Under the pieces are notes generated by a model, which was not told the origin of the DNA, did no database searches, and worked only from the letters and a program-made list of their open reading frames with translations. From Melaminivora suipulveris (GTDB lineage: Bacteria; Pseudomonadota; Gammaproteobacteria; Burkholderiales; Burkholderiaceae_C), in assembly GCF_003008575.1 (NCBI RefSeq), contig NZ_CP027667.1, forward strand, positions 3,248,001-3,312,000: a stretch of 64,000 bases of DNA. Direction: 5' to 3'. Below are positions 12,314-20,413 of this stretch, piece by piece. The position numbers and the translations under genes were made by a program. Each line of letters begins with the position of its first letter. Within the stretch, counting starts at the first letter, position 1.

Positions 12314-13005
12314 GCCGGCCGGACGCGCCCGCCGCCCCGCCGGCCTGCGCCGCCGTGCTGCTGGCGGCCGGCGCCGGCCGGCGCATGGGCCACCTGCCCA
12401 AGTCGCTGCTGCGCCGCGACGGCGAGACGCTGCTGGCGCGCCAGGTGCGGCTGCTGGCCGCTGCCGGCGCCGCGCACATCGCCGTGGTGCTGGGCCACCA
12501 TGCCGACAGCCTGCTGCCCGAGCTTCAGCGACTGGACGCCGGCGCGACGCGCCTGTCCTGGGCCGTCAACCCCGAGCCCGACGCCGGCCCCGGCAGCTCG
12601 CTGCGCTGCGGCCTGGCGCTGCTGCCGGACGCGGCCACGGTGCTGGTGGCGCTGGCCGACCAGCCGCTGCTGGAGCTGGGCGACATGCAGGCCGTGCTGC
12701 ACGCCTGGCAGCAGCGCGGCGCCGGCACCGAACTACTCGTGCCCACGCACGGCGGCCAGCCCGGCCACCCGATCGCTTTTGGCCCGCAGCTGCGCGCGGC
12801 CGTGATGGCCATGGCGGATGGCCAGGGCGTGCGCGAATGGCGCCGCGCGCATCCGCAGCAGGTCCAGCACCTGCCGGCGGCCCACGCGCGCTACTGCACC
12901 GACGTGGACACGCCGCAGAACCTGGAGCGCCTGCAACGCGAATGCGGCGTGACGCTGGCCTGCCCGCCGGGTTTTTCCCTCTCCCTCTGGGAGAGGGCAG
13001 GGTGA
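12310..13005 (+). CDS. MobA-like NTP-transferase (molybdenum cofactor cytidylyltransferase, MocA-like)
   Basis: A 231-residue nucleotidyltransferase of the MobA/MocA family. It has the LLAAGAGRRMGHLPKSLL nucleotide-binding loop (residues ~18-35), NPEPDAGPGSSLRCGL, ADQPLL, and a GGQPGHPIAF motif. MocA-type enzymes turn molybdopterin into the cytosine dinucleotide form used by hydroxylases, which fits the cluster; a MobA-like guanylyl activity cannot be excluded. The final residues (PPGFSLSLWERAG) and the stop codon come from a REP-like repeat. Confidence 0.88.
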   Translation: MSRPDAPAAPPACAAVLLAAGAGRRMGHLPKSLLRRDGETLLARQVRLLAAAGAAHIAVVLGHHADSLLPELQRLDAGATRLSWAVNPEPDAGPGSSLRCGLALLPDAATVLVALADQPLLELGDMQAVLHAWQQRGAGTELLVPTHGGQPGHPIAFGPQLRAAVMAMADGQGVREWRRAHPQQVQHLPAAHARYCTDVDTPQNLERLQRECGVTLACPPGFSLSLWERAG

Positions 13006-13097
13006 GGGCCGGCGACGGTCGGTGTGGCGCGCGCCGTCGCCACGGGGCGCCGGGCTTCCATCCCCGCCTTCCCCGAGGGAAAGGAGAAGGGAAGCCG
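12969..13097. repeat. REP-like repeat block overlapping the 3' end of the MobA-like gene
   Basis: CCCTCTCCCTCTGGGAGAGG, then GCAGGGTGAGGGCCGGCGACG, followed by a complementary half ending CCCGCCTTCCCCGAGGGAAA. It has the same architecture as the block at 7924-8047. The stop codon of the preceding gene is the TGA inside GGGTGAGGG. Confidence 0.7.
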
Positions 13098-13163
13098 GCA
13101 TCCCGTAAGGATGAGCAGCTATCGATTTAGAAGCGAATGAAGCCGGGCAGCCAGACGCGCCCC

Positions 13164-14042
13164 TCAATCCTGCTCCGCCAGCAGCTCCTGCAATGCCTTG
13201 ACCTGCTGGCGCAGACGCTCGTTTTCCGCTTCCAGCTCCTGCACACGCTGCTGCAGCGCGGCGGGGTCCGGGGCCGCCTGGAGCTCGGCGTCGCCCGTCG
13301 TCACGGCTGGCACATCGGCCCGAGGCTTTTTCTTGGCCTCGCGCACGCGGCGCGCGGCCTGCTTGAGCTCCTGCGCGCCGGCGGCGGCAGCAGCTTTTTG
13401 CTCGTCTTGCGGCAGGCTGGCGACCACGGCCGCCGCATTGAGCGACAGCTCGCCCGACTTCAAGGCCGCCACCACCTCGGGCGCCGCGCCCTGGTGGATG
13501 GCTTCGATCATCTTGACCTGCGCAGCCGTGAGCCGGGCGGCGCGCGCCAGCGCCTCGCGCGTGTCCAGCGCGTCATCGGGCACCTTGGGCACGCTGGCCA
13601 GCGCGCGCGCCACGGCCGGGTCGGTATCGCACTCCCAGGGCGCGGGCTCGGCGGGGGCGTCGGCCTTGGCGGCCACCACCGCCGCAGCCGCAGCCGCCCG
13701 GCGCGCGGCGATGATCTCGCGCTTCCTCAGCGCGAGCACGCCGCGCTGGAATTCGGACACGCTGCGCCGGCCCAGGTGCTGGTCGATCATCCACAGGTGC
13801 ACGTCCTCCAGGCTCTGAAAGCGCGGGTTCTGCACGGTCTGGAAGGGCAGGCCGTGCTTCTTGCAGATGCCGAAGCGGTTGTGGCCGTCGACCAGCACGT
13901 CGCCCCACAGCACCAGCGCGTCGCGGCAGCCCTCGGCCAGGATGCTGCGCTCCAGCGCCTCGTGCTCGTCGGGGGTGAGCGGGTCGATATAGGCCTGCAA
14001 CTCGGGCAGGACGGTGATGTTGACGACGTTTTCGGAACTCAT
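13164..14042 (-). CDS. ParB N-terminal-domain protein with C-terminal coiled coil
   Basis: The 292-residue protein has a ParB/Srx-like fold at residues ~10-90 (LVLWGDVLVDGHNRFGICKK, then PFQTVQNPRFQSLEDVHLWM). A helical middle and a leucine-heptad coiled coil at the C-terminus (LQQRVQELEAENERLRQQVK) follow. It lacks an obvious ParA partner and parS-like repeats nearby, so it is an orphan rather than the chromosome partition protein. The start MSSENVVNI at 14042 was preferred to the Met further upstream because that one would run through the terminator hairpin at 14074-14092. Its function is unknown; nucleotide or DNA binding is inferred from the fold. Confidence 0.62.
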   Translation of the reverse strand: MSSENVVNITVLPELQAYIDPLTPDEHEALERSILAEGCRDALVLWGDVLVDGHNRFGICKKHGLPFQTVQNPRFQSLEDVHLWMIDQHLGRRSVSEFQRGVLALRKREIIAARRAAAAAAVVAAKADAPAEPAPWECDTDPAVARALASVPKVPDDALDTREALARAARLTAAQVKMIEAIHQGAAPEVVAALKSGELSLNAAAVVASLPQDEQKAAAAAGAQELKQAARRVREAKKKPRADVPAVTTGDAELQAAPDPAALQQRVQELEAENERLRQQVKALQELLAEQD

Positions 14043-14061
14043 GAAAAGAAAGCGGTTCTGG

Positions 14062-14092
14062 TGCGGAAAAACAAAAGGCCCGACGGGCCTTT
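14062..14092 (-). terminator. Intrinsic terminator / leader hairpin
   Basis: An 8-bp perfect stem AAAGGCCC..GGGCCTTT (14074-14081 with 14085-14092, 3-nt loop) is followed on the minus strand by TTTTGTTTTT. It would end transcription of the U32-family gene. It lies only about 20 bp upstream of the ParB-like start codon and so may also act as an attenuator. Confidence 0.75.
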
Positions 14093-14133
14093 GCTGCAAG
14101 GGCGGAGCGGCGTCACCGCCCCGTGTTTGAAGG

Positions 14134-14187
14134 AAAAAACGGCTTCAGTCGGCGTGTATAAAGCGTCGGCAGCTATATAAATCAGAG
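14134..14187 (+). repeat. Dispersed repeat, copy C
   Basis: AAAAAACGGCTTCAGTCGGC, then GTGTATAAAGCG and AGCTATATAAAT. A strong match to the family consensus, touching the 3' end of the U32-family gene. Confidence 0.7.
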
Positions 14188-15546
14188 CAAGCGGGCAATC
14201 AGTGCGCCCTCGACCGGGCCTTCGAGCGGTATGCGCACGCGCAGCGGGTTGCCAGGCGCCACCTGCACCGGCTCGCCGTCGAGGTTGAACATTTCCTTGA
14301 GCTCGATCTGGCGGTTGCCGGAGGGGTGGATGATTTCCAGCCGGTCGCCCACGGCGAAGCGGTTCTTGGTCTCCACTTCGGCCATGCCGCCCTCGTAGCT
14401 GCGCACCTCGCCCACGAAGTGGCTGCGCTGCAGCACGCTGTGGCCGGTCTCGTAGTTCTGGTAGTCGTTGGCTGGGCGGCGCTCCAGCAGGCCGCCGGTG
14501 TAGCCGCGGTTGGCCAGGCCTTCCAGCTCGGTGATCAGTTCGGGGTTGAACGGCCGGCCGGCCACCGCGTCGTCGATGGCGCGGCGGTACACCTGCGCCG
14601 TGCGCGCGACGTAGTACAGGCTCTTGGTGCGGCCTTCGATCTTGAGCGAATCGACGCCGATCCTGACCAGCCGCTCCACGTGCTCCACCGCGCGCAAGTC
14701 CTTGCTGTTCATGATGTAGGTGCCGTGCTCATCTTCCATGATGGGCATCAGCTCACCGGGGCGGCCGATCTCCTCGATCAGATAGACCTGGTCGGCCTTG
14801 GGGTGACGCTGGCCGCTGCCGCAGGTGCTGGCGAACTGGCTGTCGGCCTCCTCGCGCGCGGCCTCGAAGTTGAAGCCTTCGCCCTCCATGCGCGTGGCCA
14901 GGGCTTCGCCGGTGTTGGGATCGACTGCCGCGTCGTGCGTCTTGTATTCCCAGCGGCAGGCGTTGGTGCAGGTGCCCTGGTTGGGGTCGCGCCGGTTGAA
15001 GTAGCCCGACAGCAGGCAGCGGCCCGAGTAGGCGATGCACAGCGCGCCGTGCACGAACACCTCCAGCTCCATGTCCGGGCATTCCTGGCGGATCTTCTCG
15101 ATCTCGTCCAGGCTCAGTTCGCGCGACAGGATGATGCGCGACACGCCCATCTTCTGCCAGAACTTGACGGTGGCCCAGTTGGTCGTGTTGGCCTGTACCG
15201 AGAGGTGAATTTCGGTCTCAGGCCACTTCTCCTTGACCATCATGATCAGGCCAGGGTCGGCCATGATGAAGGCGTCGGGCTTGCACTCGATCACGGGCTC
15301 GATGTCGCGCAGATAGGTGCGCACCTTGTCGTTGTGCGCGATCAGATTGCTGGTGACGAAGAACTTCTTGCCGCGCGCGTGTGCCTCGCTGATGCCCTGG
15401 GCGATCTGCTCCAGGCGGAATTCGTTGTTGCGCGCGCGCAGGCTGTAGCGCGGCTGGCCGGCGTAGACGGCGTCGGCGCCGAAGTCGTAGGCGGCGCGCA
15501 TCTTGTCCAGGGAGCCGGCGGGCAGCAGTAGTTCGGGGCTTTTCAT
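14182..15546 (-). CDS. U32 peptidase family protein, YegQ/TrhP-like (tRNA uridine hydroxylation)
   Basis: A 454-residue U32-family protein. It has LLLPAGSLDKMRAAYDFGADAVYAG at the N-terminus, the family signature ELEVFVHGALCIAYSGRCLLS, and further Cys in GTCTNACRWEY that suit an iron-sulfur cluster. E. coli YegQ (TrhP) is needed for prephenate-dependent 5-hydroxyuridine formation in tRNA. Length and motifs match that branch better than the shorter RlhA-type or UbiU/UbiV proteins. The start at 15546 begins the conserved MKSPELLLPAGS. Peptidase activity is not implied despite the family name. Confidence 0.88.
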   Translation of the reverse strand: MKSPELLLPAGSLDKMRAAYDFGADAVYAGQPRYSLRARNNEFRLEQIAQGISEAHARGKKFFVTSNLIAHNDKVRTYLRDIEPVIECKPDAFIMADPGLIMMVKEKWPETEIHLSVQANTTNWATVKFWQKMGVSRIILSRELSLDEIEKIRQECPDMELEVFVHGALCIAYSGRCLLSGYFNRRDPNQGTCTNACRWEYKTHDAAVDPNTGEALATRMEGEGFNFEAAREEADSQFASTCGSGQRHPKADQVYLIEEIGRPGELMPIMEDEHGTYIMNSKDLRAVEHVERLVRIGVDSLKIEGRTKSLYYVARTAQVYRRAIDDAVAGRPFNPELITELEGLANRGYTGGLLERRPANDYQNYETGHSVLQRSHFVGEVRSYEGGMAEVETKNRFAVGDRLEIIHPSGNRQIELKEMFNLDGEPVQVAPGNPLRVRIPLEGPVEGALIARLL

Positions 15547-15728
15547 GGTGGATCGGGGCTGGGAGAGGCGGCGATTGTCCCCGATGCGCAAAACTCGCAC
15601 TGTGCGTGCAGGCAGGTCAGGTGCAGCCCCCTTCTGGCCGGGCCCGCGATTCAGTATGCTCGCCCACGGCCCGCCGGGCCGCCTCCCTTTTTCTACCTTC
15701 CTGTGTTCAACCCCTTCGAGGAGCGACG

Positions 15729-16556
15729 ATGACCGCTGTGCGCAAGATGGGCGTCCTGTGCCTGTCCGCTTTCATGCTTTTGGCCGCCGGCGCCGCGCGC
15801 GCCGAGACGCAACCGGTGCTGGTGATCAGCGAAGGCACCTCGGGAGGGCTGGACCACGCGCAGGTCATCGCCAAGTACCAGGACGTGGCCAACGTCATCG
15901 GCCAGGCCTTGCGCACCAAGGTCAGCGTGGTCTTCGCGCGTGAGTTCGCGACGCTGGAAAACGGCATGAAGGCGGGCAAGTTCGATTTCGTCATGGCGCG
16001 GCCGAGCGACTACCCGGCCCGCGGCATGCGCGACAGCGGTTATCAATACGTCGCCAATGCCAAGCCGGCCGGGCAATGCCTGATCATCGTGCCCAAGGAT
16101 TCGCCGCTGAAAAAGCTCGAGGAGGCTCGGGGCAAGCGCCTCGTGATGCCCGAGCAGGTGTCGTACATGTCGCGCTTTTGCCGCGCCGAGCTGCGCGACC
16201 AGGGCATCAACCTGGCCAGCGAGAACGTGAAGTACGTGCGCGAGCAGGCGGCGGTGACGTTCTTCCTGGCCAACAAGTTTTCTGATGTGGGCGCCATCGC
16301 CTCGTACTCGGGGCCGGCCAAGAAGCTCGACCAGGAGGGCTTTCGCATCCTGCACAGCAGCGTGCAAAAGCCGTACTTCCCGCTGGTGGCGCACAGCCGC
16401 TTCGACCCCGCGCAGATCAAGGCCATCCAGCGCGAGCTGGAGGGCCTGTCCGCCAAGCCCGAGGGTGCGGAAATTCTCAAGCGCGTTGGCATCACCGGCT
16501 TCGAGACGGGCAACGAGGCGGCGATGAAGGACTTGCTGGCCTGGCTGGAGAAGTGA
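15729..16556 (+). CDS. PhnD-like periplasmic phosphate/phosphonate-type binding protein
   Basis: A 275-residue exported protein with a signal peptide ending AAGAARAE, followed by a type 2 periplasmic binding fold of the PhnD family. FDFVMARPSDYPARGM and SDVGAIASYSGPAKKL are typical. No ABC permease or ATPase gene is adjacent, so it may be an orphan receptor or a ligand sensor rather than part of a transporter. GAGGAGCGACG precedes the start by a few bases. The ligand cannot be inferred with confidence. Confidence 0.82.
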   Translation: MTAVRKMGVLCLSAFMLLAAGAARAETQPVLVISEGTSGGLDHAQVIAKYQDVANVIGQALRTKVSVVFAREFATLENGMKAGKFDFVMARPSDYPARGMRDSGYQYVANAKPAGQCLIIVPKDSPLKKLEEARGKRLVMPEQVSYMSRFCRAELRDQGINLASENVKYVREQAAVTFFLANKFSDVGAIASYSGPAKKLDQEGFRILHSSVQKPYFPLVAHSRFDPAQIKAIQRELEGLSAKPEGAEILKRVGITGFETGNEAAMKDLLAWLEK

Positions 16557-16592
16557 AGCGAGGCGGTCGCCGGGTCGTCAGTTTGCTCACTT

Positions 16593-16641
16593 GTTCATAG
16601 CAAACTTTTGTTTATCCACGCCGACTCAGCGCATTTTTTTG
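16593..16641 (-). repeat. Dispersed repeat, copy F (reverse orientation)
   Basis: Read on the minus strand: GCGCTGAGTCGGCGTGGATA, then AACAAAAGTTTGCTATGAA. It fills the gap between the convergent PhnD-like and regA genes. Confidence 0.6.
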
Positions 16642-16642
16642 C

Positions 16643-17182
16643 TCAAACCCGGCGTTTTTCCAGCTTGCGCGTCAGCGTGCGCCGGTGCATCCCCAGGCGC
16701 CGCGCGGCCTCGGAGATGTTGAAGCCGGTCTCGGCCAGTACCTCGTGGATGCGCTCCCACTCCAGCGTCTTGATGGAGCTGGCGCGTGCGGTGAGCTCGA
16801 CGTCCGCGTCACCCTCGGTGCGGGCGAAGGCGGCCTCGATGTCGTCGGTATTGGAGGGCTTGGCCAGGTACTGGCAGGCGCCCAGCTTGATGGCCTGCAC
16901 GGCGGTGGCGATGCTGGCGTAGCCGGTCAGCACGACGATCAGCGTGTCGGCGTTGGCCGCGTGCAGCGCGCGCACGCAGGCCAGGCCGCTGGCTTCGCCG
17001 CGCAGCTTCAGGTCGACCACGGCGTGCGTCGGGCGCTGGCTCGTCAGCAGTGCCTGCACGGCAGGCAGGCTGTCGGCGTGCAGCACGCGCCAGCCGCGGC
17101 GTGCGAGCGAGCGCGCCAGCGTGCGCGCGAAGTCTTCGTCATCCTCCACGAGCAGCAGCAGGCGGTCGTCGGCGGCATCCAT
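16643..17182 (-). CDS. regA: RegA/PrrA/ActR-type redox response regulator
   Basis: The 179-residue two-domain regulator has an acidic pocket (LLLVEDDEDF) and phospho-acceptor D57 in HAVVDLKLRG. The C-terminal Fis-type helix-turn-helix (GFNISEAARRLGMHRRTLTRKL) is nearly invariant in RegA/PrrA. RegA proteins globally control respiration and redox genes. The gene lies 6 bp after regB at the end of the quinol oxidase operon, so it probably regulates that operon. Confidence 0.93.
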   Translation of the reverse strand: MDAADDRLLLLVEDDEDFARTLARSLARRGWRVLHADSLPAVQALLTSQRPTHAVVDLKLRGEASGLACVRALHAANADTLIVVLTGYASIATAVQAIKLGACQYLAKPSNTDDIEAAFARTEGDADVELTARASSIKTLEWERIHEVLAETGFNISEAARRLGMHRRTLTRKLEKRRV

Positions 17183-17188
17183 GGCGAT

Positions 17189-18520
17189 CTACAGGGCGAT
17201 GGCGGACAGCGGCAGGGTGATGGTGACGCGCGCACCGGATCCGGGCAGGTTCTCGGCGCGCATGTCGCCGCCCAGGGTGCGCGCCACGTTCATGGCCAGG
17301 AACAGCCCCAGCCCGCCGCCGGCGCGGCCCTTGCTGGACTGGTAGGGCTTGCCCAGCTGGCGCAGCATGGCCGGCGCAAAACCGGGGCCGCGGTCGCTCA
17401 CCACGATGCGCAGGGCCTGGCCGCCCGGCGTGCGCTCGGCGCACAGGCCAACCCATGCGGGCGAGGCCTCGCGCGCATTGTCCAGGACGTTGAAAACCAT
17501 CTGCCGCAGCGTGGTGTCGGCGACCATGGGTTGGTCGTCGCCGAAGCGATTGTCGTAGTCGAAAGCGGTCACCGCGCGCGTGGCGCGCCATTCGGCCACC
17601 AGCGCGTCCAGGAACTGGCACACGCTGGTTTGCGCCGAGGCCTCGCCGCGCGCCTCGCCGGCCGACAGCAGGATGCCGCTGACGATTGCCTTGCAGCGTT
17701 GCACCTGGGCCTGCATCTCGGCGACCTCCTGCTGCAGCTGTGCGTCGCGCGCCAGCAGCGGATCGCGGCGCCAGTCGCCCAGGATGACGGCCAGCGTGGA
17801 CAGCGGCGTGCCCAGCTCGTGCGCCGCGCCCGAGGCCAGCAGGCCCATGCGCAGCACGTGCTCCTCCTCGGCCGCGCGCTGGCGGATGGCGGCCAGGCGC
17901 GCGTCGCGCTGGCGCAGGTTGCCGACGATGCGCTGCATGAACAGCGTGACCAGCGCCGCGTTGAGCATGAAGCACACCAGCAGCCCCAGCACGTAGGGGC
18001 TGTCCAGGCCATGCGAGAAATCGATGGCCAGCGGCAGCGGCAGGTGAAAGCGCGTCAGCAGCGCCATGCACAGCGCCGTGACCAGCACCAGTGTCCAGAC
18101 GTAGCGGCGGCGCAGCAGCGCCGCGCCCAGCGTGACCTGCAGCAGATACAGGAAGACGAACGGGTTGCCGATGCCGCCGCTCAGGTACAGCTGTACCGTC
18201 AGCGCCGCGACATCCACCAGCAGCGCCAGCAGCAGCTCCACGGGGCTCACGCCATAGCCACTGCGCCAGCGCAGCCAGCTTGCCACGTTGAACGCCACCA
18301 GACAGGCTACGACCAGCAGCATCTGCGGCAGCGGCAGCGGCAGGTTCAGGCTGTAGTGCGCCACCTCGATGGTGAACACCTGGCCGACCACGGCGAACCA
18401 GCGCAGATGGATGAGCTGCAGCAGGTTCTTCAAGCCCGCGGCGGCGTCGGCCGAGCGGGCCTTGCGCGCTGGGGAGGCAGCGTCCACGGGCACGGCAGCG
18501 GTTTCGACGGGGTGTCTCAT
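17189..18520 (-). CDS. regB: RegB/PrrB-type redox sensor histidine kinase
   Basis: A 443-residue membrane kinase with about six transmembrane helices at residues 40-200. The quinone-sensing motif SGGIGNPF is at 114-121 and the H-box GAAHELGTPLSTL has H234. C276 (QRCKAIVSG) lies 42 residues after the His; the redox-active Cys265 of Rhodobacter RegB is 40 residues after H225, so the cysteine switch appears conserved. The ATP-binding domain has NVLDNAREASP and DRGPGF. It overlaps the SURF1 gene by 4 bp and is followed by regA. Confidence 0.94.
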   Translation of the reverse strand: MRHPVETAAVPVDAASPARKARSADAAAGLKNLLQLIHLRWFAVVGQVFTIEVAHYSLNLPLPLPQMLLVVACLVAFNVASWLRWRSGYGVSPVELLLALLVDVAALTVQLYLSGGIGNPFVFLYLLQVTLGAALLRRRYVWTLVLVTALCMALLTRFHLPLPLAIDFSHGLDSPYVLGLLVCFMLNAALVTLFMQRIVGNLRQRDARLAAIRQRAAEEEHVLRMGLLASGAAHELGTPLSTLAVILGDWRRDPLLARDAQLQQEVAEMQAQVQRCKAIVSGILLSAGEARGEASAQTSVCQFLDALVAEWRATRAVTAFDYDNRFGDDQPMVADTTLRQMVFNVLDNAREASPAWVGLCAERTPGGQALRIVVSDRGPGFAPAMLRQLGKPYQSSKGRAGGGLGLFLAMNVARTLGGDMRAENLPGSGARVTITLPLSAIAL

Positions 18521-19326
18521 GGGTTTGGTGGCGCGCCGTGCCCGGCGCGCAGGCGCAGCTCGTGGCGCGTGACCAGCACCGCCGCGCCAGCCACCATGGC
18601 CGCCAGACCCCACCAGGTCAGCACGTAGACCAGGTGGCTGTTGTGGAAGCGCACCACGGTCAAGCCAGGGTGCGGCCAGGCTCGTGCCTGGCTGAGCGCC
18701 TGGGCGGGCACCGGCGCCGGGCCTGCGTCGGGAATGCCGGCGTCGATGAAAAATGGCGCCACGCCCGCCAGGCCCTGCGCCTGCGCGACGGCGGCCACGT
18801 CGCGCGAATGCCAGCGCCCCTCGCCGGGCGCGTTGCGGCGCAGGAAGCCGCCGCCCGGCTCGCTCATGCGGATCAAGCCGGCGACCTGCACGGGAGCCTG
18901 CGCCGGCCCTGCCAGCGGATCCTGCTCGCGCCAGCGCGTGCGCAGCGCGTCGGGAATGAAGCCGCGGTTGACCAGCACCGTGCCGCCGCCGTCGAGGAGC
19001 AGCGGCGTCAGCACCCACCAGCCCGCGCCCAGCTCGGTCGTGGCCTGCGTGAGCACGGTCTTGCCCGGCAGCCAGCGGCCCTGCGCCCGCACGGGCTGGT
19101 ATTCATATCGCGCGGCATCCACGTGCGGCCAGTCGGCGCGAGCGGGCAGGGCGGCGGGGGCGGCGCGCAGCCGCTGCTCGACGCGCTCGATCAGTTGCAG
19201 CTTCCACACCCGCCGCTCGGCCTGCCACCAGCCCAGCGCCGCGAACAGCGCGAACAGCGCGCAGCCGGCCAGCGCCAGCAGAGTCAGCGCGGCGCGCGAG
19301 CGGGGCGGACGCGCCTGGGGTTGCAT
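18517..19326 (-). CDS. SURF1-family oxidase assembly protein
   Basis: A 269-residue SURF1 protein with the expected two terminal transmembrane segments: LTLLALAGCALFALFAALGWWQ near residue 20 and VYVLTWWGLAAMVAGAAVLV near 245. The core between them includes GRWLPGKTVLTQ and LVNRGFIP. SURF1 proteins bind haem and help build the binuclear centre of haem-copper oxidases; a quinol-oxidase-specific form is known in Paracoccus. Its place after cyoD argues for a role with this bo3-type oxidase. It overlaps regB by 4 bp. Confidence 0.9.
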   Translation of the reverse strand: MQPQARPPRSRAALTLLALAGCALFALFAALGWWQAERRVWKLQLIERVEQRLRAAPAALPARADWPHVDAARYEYQPVRAQGRWLPGKTVLTQATTELGAGWWVLTPLLLDGGGTVLVNRGFIPDALRTRWREQDPLAGPAQAPVQVAGLIRMSEPGGGFLRRNAPGEGRWHSRDVAAVAQAQGLAGVAPFFIDAGIPDAGPAPVPAQALSQARAWPHPGLTVVRFHNSHLVYVLTWWGLAAMVAGAAVLVTRHELRLRAGHGAPPNP

Positions 19327-19334
19327 GGAGGATG

Positions 19335-19769
19335 TTATTGCCCGTGCTGCGGGTGCGCCTGCTGCGCCGCAGGGGCCATTGGGTTGGCGTGGTCCGGCAT
19401 CATGTGCGCGTTCATGTGGAACATGACCCACAGCGTGCCGGCGATCGTCACCGCCACGAACACCACGGCGAAGATGGTGGACAGCAGCGTCCAGCCGCCC
19501 TGCACCTTGCCGTTCATGTGCAGGAAATACACCATGTGCGCAATGATCTGCACGGCTGCCAGCACGCCCAGCACCACTACCAGCGTGGCGCGGTCCTGGA
19601 TCACGCCGCCCATGACCAGCCAGAAGGGGATCACCGTCAGGATGACGGCCAGCACGAAGCCCTTGATGTAGTCGGACAGGCTGACGTGCAGGTCGTCGCC
19701 ATCGTGGTGCTCGTCGTGGTGCCCGCCGTGGGGTGTGTGGGGGGCAGGATGAAGTTGTTGTGCGCTCAT
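19335..19769 (-). CDS. cyoD: Cytochrome o ubiquinol oxidase subunit IV
   Basis: A 144-residue small membrane subunit with three predicted helices (YIKGFVLAVILTVIPFWLVM, LVVVLGVLAAVQIIAHMVYFLHM, TLLSTIFAVVFVAVTIAGTLWVMFHM). It assists Cu/haem assembly in subunit I. It is longer than usual at both ends because of His-rich tails (HHDEHHDGDD at the N-terminus, a HPQHG end), possibly metal-binding (inference). Confidence 0.93.
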   Translation of the reverse strand: MSAQQLHPAPHTPHGGHHDEHHDGDDLHVSLSDYIKGFVLAVILTVIPFWLVMGGVIQDRATLVVVLGVLAAVQIIAHMVYFLHMNGKVQGGWTLLSTIFAVVFVAVTIAGTLWVMFHMNAHMMPDHANPMAPAAQQAHPQHGQ

Positions 19770-19774
19770 GATGC

Positions 19775-20413
19775 TTACAGCACTCCCATCAGGTACACGA
19801 AGGTGAACACGCCCACCCACACCACGTCCAGGAAGTGCCAGAACATGGACAGGCAGTTGACGCGGCGCACGTTGGCGGGGGTCAATCCGTGGCGCTTGAC
19901 CTGCACCATCAGCGTGATGAGCCAGATGATGCCGAAGGTGACGTGCAGCCCGTGCGTGCCCACCAGCGTGAAGAAGGCCGACAGGAAGGCGCTGGTCTGC
20001 GGCGTGGCGCCCTCGTGGATCAGGTGCGCGAACTCGTACAGCTCCACGGCGAGGAAGGCCAGGCCCAGCAGGCCCGTGACGGCCAGCCAGGCGAGCGTGC
20101 CGCCCACGTTCTTCGCCTGCTTTTGCAGCATGGCAAAGCCGAAGGTGATGGACGACAGCAGCAGGAAGGCCGTGTTGATGGCCACCAGCTTCAGGTCGAA
20201 CAGCTCGGCACCGGTGGGGCCGCCGGCGTAGGCGCGGCCCAGCACGCCATAGGTGGCAAACAGGGCGGCGAAGATGAGCACGTCGCTCATCAGGTACAGC
20301 CAGAAGCCCAGCGAGGTGCCGTTCTCGGGGTGCGGCTCGTGCGCCAGGTGGTACTGGCGCGGCGCGGCGGCGGCGGCAGCGCCGCCGGCGTGGTTCAGGG
20401 TGGTATCAAGCAT
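19775..20413 (-). CDS. cyoC: Cytochrome o ubiquinol oxidase subunit III
   Basis: A 212-residue five-helix subunit III homologue. [47 protein letters not shown] and [18 protein letters not shown] are standard CyoC motifs. It overlaps cyoB by 8 bp (ATGCTTGA) and precedes cyoD by 5 bp, indicating coupled translation. Confidence 0.95.
   Translation of the reverse strand: MLDTTLNHAGGAAAAAAPRQYHLAHEPHPENGTSLGFWLYLMSDVLIFAALFATYGVLGRAYAGGPTGAELFDLKLVAINTAFLLLSSITFGFAMLQKQAKNVGGTLAWLAVTGLLGLAFLAVELYEFAHLIHEGATPQTSAFLSAFFTLVGTHGLHVTFGIIWLITLMVQVKRHGLTPANVRRVNCLSMFWHFLDVVWVGVFTFVYLMGVL

Noticed and set aside
14074..14099. Upstream Met at 14099 as start of the ParB-like protein
   Set aside because: It would translate through the terminator stem and add a non-conserved leader; MSSENVVNI at 14042 is the more natural N-terminus.
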